From Candidatus Altimarinota bacterium (GTDB lineage: Bacteria > Patescibacteriota > Gracilibacteria > BD1-5 > UBA2023), in the NCBI GenBank assembly GCA_008015855.1, contig SSGK01000048.1:1-10580 (forward strand): DNA of 10,580 nt, in the 5' to 3' direction. A model generated the notes under the pieces. The model was not told the DNA's origin. It ran no database searches and was given only the letters and a program-made list of their open reading frames with translations. The stretch's first letter is position 1; every line of letters starts with the position of its first letter. Below are positions 7,647-10,580 of this stretch, piece by piece. The translations under genes and the position numbers were made by a program.

Positions 7647-7653
7647 AAAGGAG
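7647..7653 (+). promoter_or_regulatory. Shine-Dalgarno sequence that sets the start of the 7660 gene
   Basis: AAAGGAG lies six bases before the ATG at 7660. It favours this start over the in-frame ATG at 7618, which has no such site. It is the only clear Shine-Dalgarno sequence found in front of any gene in the window. Confidence 0.8.
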
Positions 7654-7659
7654 ACAAAC

Positions 7660-7989
7660 ATGAGAAAACAAACACATACAAACTATCAACCAACTTACTT
7701 CACTCCCCAATCTGTTCCGTTTTTCACAGAACAGGAAGCATTCAGAAGATTGCAAATGGAAGAAGATATAGAATGTCCATCAGGTGAAGACTTGATGCAT
7801 TACTATCAGCGAATCGATCCAGATTCCTGTTTCCTTATTCCAAGATGTGGGTATGAAGAAGACCAATGGCCTTATGAAGATTACTGCGATTGAAATATTT
7901 TCCCCTATGCCTTAGAGGAAAATAATTATAATAATCTCTTTCTTGAGAGTATTTCAATCCCAGTAATGGTCAGTATTTTCTATCTATAG
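7660..7989 (+). CDS. Small acidic Cys/Tyr-rich protein of unknown function
   Basis: Read with TGA as glycine this is a 109-residue protein ending at TAG, the only TAG stop in the window. I do not recognise it. The first 77 residues are hydrophilic and strongly acidic, rich in Tyr, Phe, Pro and Gln, with four Cys (39, 57, 63, 76; IPRCGYEEDQWPYEDYC region), and have no signal peptide or membrane helix. The stretch after the single TGA (7891-7893) is different: Asn-rich, then hydrophobic. If that TGA acted as a stop the product would be 77 residues. Four of five Arg codons are AGA and both Leu codons before the TGA that I checked are TTG, whereas neighbouring genes prefer CGA/CGT and CTC/CTT. 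It has its own promoter, Shine-Dalgarno sequence and terminator, which suggests high, independent expression and possibly a foreign origin. Coding status is likely; the C terminus is uncertain. Confidence 0.65.
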
Positions 7990-7993
7990 GCCG

Positions 7994-8020
7994 AAAGCAC
8001 CATCTCTGATGGTGCTTTTT
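7994..8020 (+). terminator. Rho-independent terminator of the 7660 gene
   Basis: A perfect 11-bp stem, AAAGCACCATC (7994-8004) with GATGGTGCTTT (8008-8018), closes a 3-base loop and runs into a T-tract (8016-8020, then CATTTT). It starts five bases after the TAG stop. Confidence 0.92.
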
Positions 8021-8043
8021 CATTTTCCGGATATCTCCATCAT

Positions 8044-8071
8044 CAAAAAAATCCAGAGATTTGCTCTGGAT
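8044..8071 (-). terminator. Rho-independent terminator of the TPR-dnaB operon
   Basis: On the minus strand ATCCAGAG pairs with CTCTGGAT around a 5-base loop (plus-strand 8051-8071) and is followed by a run of T (plus-strand A-run 8045-8051). It lies six bases beyond the dnaB stop. On the plus strand the same hairpin is followed by ATTTTTTATT, so it may work in both directions and insulate the two converging units. Confidence 0.85.
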
Positions 8072-8076
8072 ATTTT

Positions 8077-9426
8077 TTATTCATTATCAAAATCGAGTCA
8101 TCGTTCGCGCTCAATTTCATAGAACTTCATATGTTTCTTTTCGAACTTAAGGTCAACCTGTCATACTGGTCCATTACGATTCTTTCGGATAAAGAGACTC
8201 GTGACACCGGCAGTTTCTGGAGAAGGGAAGTCATTGTAGTAATCATCACGATAGAGCATCATTACGATATCAGCATCTTGTTCGATCGACCCTGATTCAC
8301 GGAGATCAGAGAGAACTGGACGCTTATCAGGACGTCATTCTACAGCACGAGAGAGCTGTGAAAGGGCAATAAGTGGTACATCGAGCTCACGAGCGAGTGC
8401 CTTCAATCCACGAGAGATTTCAGAGATTTCTTGTACACGATTCAGACTATTTCCGTTCGACATGAGCTGAAGGTAGTCGATGACAATCAGATCGAGTCAT
8501 CCTTCCATCTTCAAGCGACGTGCCTTTGATTTGATTTCTACGAGGCTTCATCCAGGAGAATCATCGATAAATATCTGTGAACGAGAGAGTCCATCGAGAG
8601 CATCTCCCATGCGAGCAAATTCTTCTTCCGTGAGTTTTCACTTTTGGAGTTTCCAGCTATCTACTCACATCGCCGCACAGATAAGACGATCCGTTAATTG
8701 CTCCTTCGTCATTTCCAGTGAGAAAATCGCTACATTTCGAGCCTGATTTCCTACCGCCTGAGCAAAGTTCATAGCAAGAGCGGTCTTACCCATACTCGGA
8801 CGAGCCGCAAGGATAATAAGATCTCCACGCTTAAATCCACCGAGTCTATGATCCAGACTCTGATATCCAATCGGTACTACATTTGTCTGAACGTGTTCTG
8901 GATTTGCATGGATCTCAGCAAACTCTTCATAACGTGCATTGATAATCTCTTTGATGGCTACTAGCTTATTCTGGATAAACGTCTGTGTTACTTGGAACAA
9001 TGACTTTTCGGCCTTTTCAAGGAGGTTCGTTACTTCAGTCATCTCATCATATCCCATAACTGTAATCTCATTTCCACACTTGATGAGTTTACGAAGGATA
9101 CTCTTTTGTTTTACGATTTGTCCATATTGAAAAATATTTGCACTCGTAAAAATACTCGCAGCAAGTTCTGCGAGAAATATATTACCACCGATTCACTCAA
9201 GTTTTTTCTTATCATCAAGATTTTCACGAACGGTTAATATATCGATTGGTCGGTTTCGTGAATAGAGTTCAAGCATTGCTTCAAAGACAATTCCATTTGC
9301 TGGATCGTAAAAATCTGCTGGAACAAGTAAAGATGCTATTTGTATAATAGCATCTTTATCAAGCAAGATTGATCCAAGAATTCCACGTTCAGCTTCGACG
9401 CTATGTGGAGGAATATGTAAATCCAT
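8077..9426 (-). CDS. dnaB: DnaB, replicative DNA helicase
   Basis: This 449-residue protein has the usual DnaB length and domain order. The N-terminal domain opens with PPHSVEAERGILGSILLD. The RecA-like C-terminal domain contains Walker A ARPSMGKT (208-215), SLEMT, Walker B LIVIDYLQL (313-321), LSQLSRAVEGRPDKRP (355-370), SDLRESGSIEQDADIVMMLY (373-392) and the RNGPVG segment (417-422) that holds the arginine finger in this family. DnaB forms the hexamer that unwinds DNA at the replication fork. Eight TGA codons are read as glycine, at residues 78, 254, 263, 293, 310, 364, 422 and 443; those at 310, 364 and 422 fall where DnaB proteins carry Gly or a Gly-tolerant position. There is no intein. 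The start lies 14 bases after the TPR gene; no Shine-Dalgarno sequence is seen (TTCTCCCC precedes the ATG). Confidence 0.97.
9328..9358. repeat. Perfect 13-bp inverted repeat near the 5' end of dnaB
   Basis: TAAAGATGCTATT (9328-9340) and AATAGCATCTTTA (9346-9358) are exact reverse complements around a 5-base loop TGTAT. In the dnaB message the hairpin starts 68 bases after the first base of the start codon, within codons of the N-terminal domain (about residues 23-33). No good T-run follows on either strand, so a simple terminator is unlikely; the minus strand continues CTTGTTCC. Confidence 0.9.
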
Positions 9427-9440
9427 GGGGAGAAAACAGA

Positions 9441-10544
9441 TTAAGCAGGGTTTTTAAAGTTTTTTGCGAGTTCCTCTTCAGCGTGTAATTTTTCTATAAG
9501 ATCGATAATTTCTTGATTTCGAGGAGAGAAGTTGCGGAGCTTATGAAGGTATTCAAGTGCTTCAGAACGAAGTCATTGTTCGATACAAGCATGAGAGAGT
9601 ATCCAAAGCATTTCAGTATTGTGTGGTTGTTGCTTGAGATAGAGCTTTGCGTAATGATATGATTCATCATATTGTCGCATCTCATGAGCAATATGTGCAA
9701 GCATAAGAATCGTATTTTGTGGTTCTGTATCGAATTCGAGGAGCTGCTTATAGACTTCGAGAGCCACTTCATACTTTCCTTGCATAGACACTGCGATTCC
9801 GAGCTTATTGTAGACGTCTTTATTATTCGGATAAAGTTCAACGAGGTCTCGATAGATATATTCCGCCTTTTTATATGATCCGTCTTGTTCGAAGAGGGAA
9901 GCAAGAAGGAGATTGAGATCAAGGTGATTTTTATCGATAGATAATCCTTCTACAATCATAGCATGTGCATCCATGAGAGACCCGAGTGCAATCTTAGTAC
10001 GAATAGCTCGCACCAATTCAGCAAGTTGTTGTTTCTCGTTTTGTACAGGAGGAGGAACTTCCTGTGATGGTGTATATTCTTCGGTATATTGTACAGGAGC
10101 TTCTTCCTGAATTGTAGCATGTATTTCATCTTGCACCATTTGATCAGGCTCTTCCGTTTCAATTGATGTTGTCTCAGGAGAAGATGCTTCCATTTGTATC
10201 GATGGAGTAGGAACCTCCTCTTGAATTGTCTCAACCTTCTCTTCTTGTTTCATCTCTACAACTGGCACTTCTTGAGGTTTTGGAGTTTCTACGATCTTTG
10301 GAGTTTCGATAACGGGTGCTGGTCGCGGCTCAATTTTTTCTGTCTCATGAATTTCCATATGAGCATATGGATCGATTCTTTTTGGCCGCATAATAAAGTA
10401 TACACGTTTCACAAAACGATATCCATCGTAGAGGTAGATAGCAAGGATGATAGTGAGATTTAAGAGCAAAAACATGAGCTCATAAGGAATAAATCCACTC
10501 AGAAAAAGTATGTCCATAAAAGGGATTAACGAGAATTTCGGCAT
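9441..10544 (-). CDS. Membrane-anchored TPR protein with acidic Pro/Glu-rich linker
   Basis: This 367-residue protein has an N-terminal transmembrane helix (about residues 20-39) followed by a basic stop-transfer stretch, then about 100 residues of Pro-, Glu-, Val- and Thr-rich low-complexity linker (about 66-170) and four or five tetratricopeptide repeats (about 172-343), e.g. KKAEYIYRDLVELYPNNKDV and ALEVYKQLLEF. TPR domains bind protein partners; here the domain is probably held away from the membrane on a flexible stalk on the cytoplasmic side. One TGA (plus-strand 9573-9575) is read as glycine and keeps the last 43 residues in frame. It probably shares an operon with dnaB, 14 bases downstream. 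The ATG at 10544 is used here, but the ATG at 10517 (MDILFLSG) is an alternative because the likely promoter overlaps the first start. The partner is unknown. Confidence 0.85.
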
Positions 10545-10572
10545 ATAATATAAGAAATGTCCTATTTTGCAA
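10545..10572 (-). promoter_or_regulatory. Predicted promoter of the TPR-dnaB operon
   Basis: On the minus strand TTGCAA (10572-10567) and TATTAT (10550-10545) are 16 bases apart. The -10 touches the ATG at 10544, so the message would begin near 10538, after that codon, and translation would then start at ATG 10517. The upstream region is cut by the window edge. Confidence 0.45.
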
Positions 10573-10580
10573 CTTTTGTA

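Noticed and set aside
7891..7924. Selenocysteine insertion: a UGA followed by a hairpin in a Cys-containing protein
   Set aside because: UGA is glycine throughout this genome, the hairpin is AU-rich and lacks the conserved apical loop bases of a bacterial SECIS, and no selenoprotein family is recognised.
7945..7985. A CRISPR-like piece (ATTTCAATCCC) before the 7994 terminator
   Set aside because: It occurs once, with no repeat unit or spacers and no cas gene nearby.
7549..8076. A tRNA or other structured RNA gene in the largest low-coding interval, including the missing tRNA-Gly(UCA)
   Set aside because: I saw no cloverleaf pattern or CCA-type acceptor; the structure present is explained by the two terminators.
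8480..8746. Plus-strand open frame opposite dnaB, and similar ones opposite the pilus and TPR genes
   Set aside because: They are antisense shadows of well-supported genes with no motif, start signal or family features.
8077..9426. Intein or split within DnaB suggested by its fragmented standard-code frames
   Set aside because: With TGA as glycine the protein is 449 residues, normal for DnaB, with no inserted domain.
10354..10371. Inverted repeat TCCATATG-AG-CATATGGA in the TPR gene
   Set aside because: An 8-2-8 repeat is expected about once by chance in a 10-kb window.
3..10544. UGA=Trp (table 4)
   Set aside because: The TGA positions fall at conserved glycines, including the Walker A loop, and Trp at conserved sites is encoded by TGG.

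Overview
The window is a gene-dense stretch of an AT-rich bacterial genome that reads UGA as glycine (translation table 25). Under the standard code almost every gene is broken by in-frame TGA. Read as glycine, those codons close the gaps and restore textbook motifs: S-G-PIG in RseP, the DLGAGKT Walker A of TsaE, and several conserved DnaB glycines. I count 44 in-frame TGA codons across 14 genes. All confirmed stops are TAA except one TAG. This code is known from Candidatus Gracilibacteria (BD1-5/GN02) and Absconditabacteria (SR1) of the Patescibacteria/CPR. CGA still reads as arginine here, as in the conserved YR of TsaE. Gracilibacteria is therefore somewhat more likely than those Absconditabacteria reported to have reassigned CGA, but the assignment to phylum is an inference.

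Layout. Positions 3-1945 (+) hold a membrane-protease operon: the 3' part of rseP (site-2 protease), a 65-residue two-helix membrane protein, and a PrsW-family intramembrane protease. A hairpin-plus-T terminator for this operon lies inside the opposing gene tsaE (1940-2356, -), whose stop shares six bases with the prsW stop. tsaE encodes the ATPase of t6A tRNA modification. A short divergent promoter region (about 2357-2410) separates it from a type IV pilus operon (2411-7548, +). That operon runs PilN-like, PilO-like, PilC platform protein, then four minor pilin/pseudopilin-like proteins in the order GspH, GspI, GspJ, GspK. The first three have a classical prepilin cleavage site with Glu at +5. 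The fourth lacks that Glu, as GspK/PilX proteins do. No pilus ATPase, prepilin peptidase or obvious major pilin is in the window.

Positions 7549-8076 hold a self-contained transcription unit: a near-consensus promoter, the only clear Shine-Dalgarno sequence in the window, a small acidic Cys- and Tyr-rich protein of unknown function, and a strong terminator. Next to it is the terminator of the minus-strand operon. That operon (8077-10544, -) encodes a membrane-anchored TPR protein followed, 14 bases on, by the replicative helicase DnaB.

The points most worth a second look are the UGA=Gly recoding at essential glycines, the RseP/PrsW pairing (together a possible two-step regulated intramembrane proteolysis pathway), two long perfect inverted repeats inside coding sequence (4928-4951 and 9328-9358), and the atypical small gene at 7660. 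No tRNA, rRNA, CRISPR array, insertion sequence or phage gene was seen.
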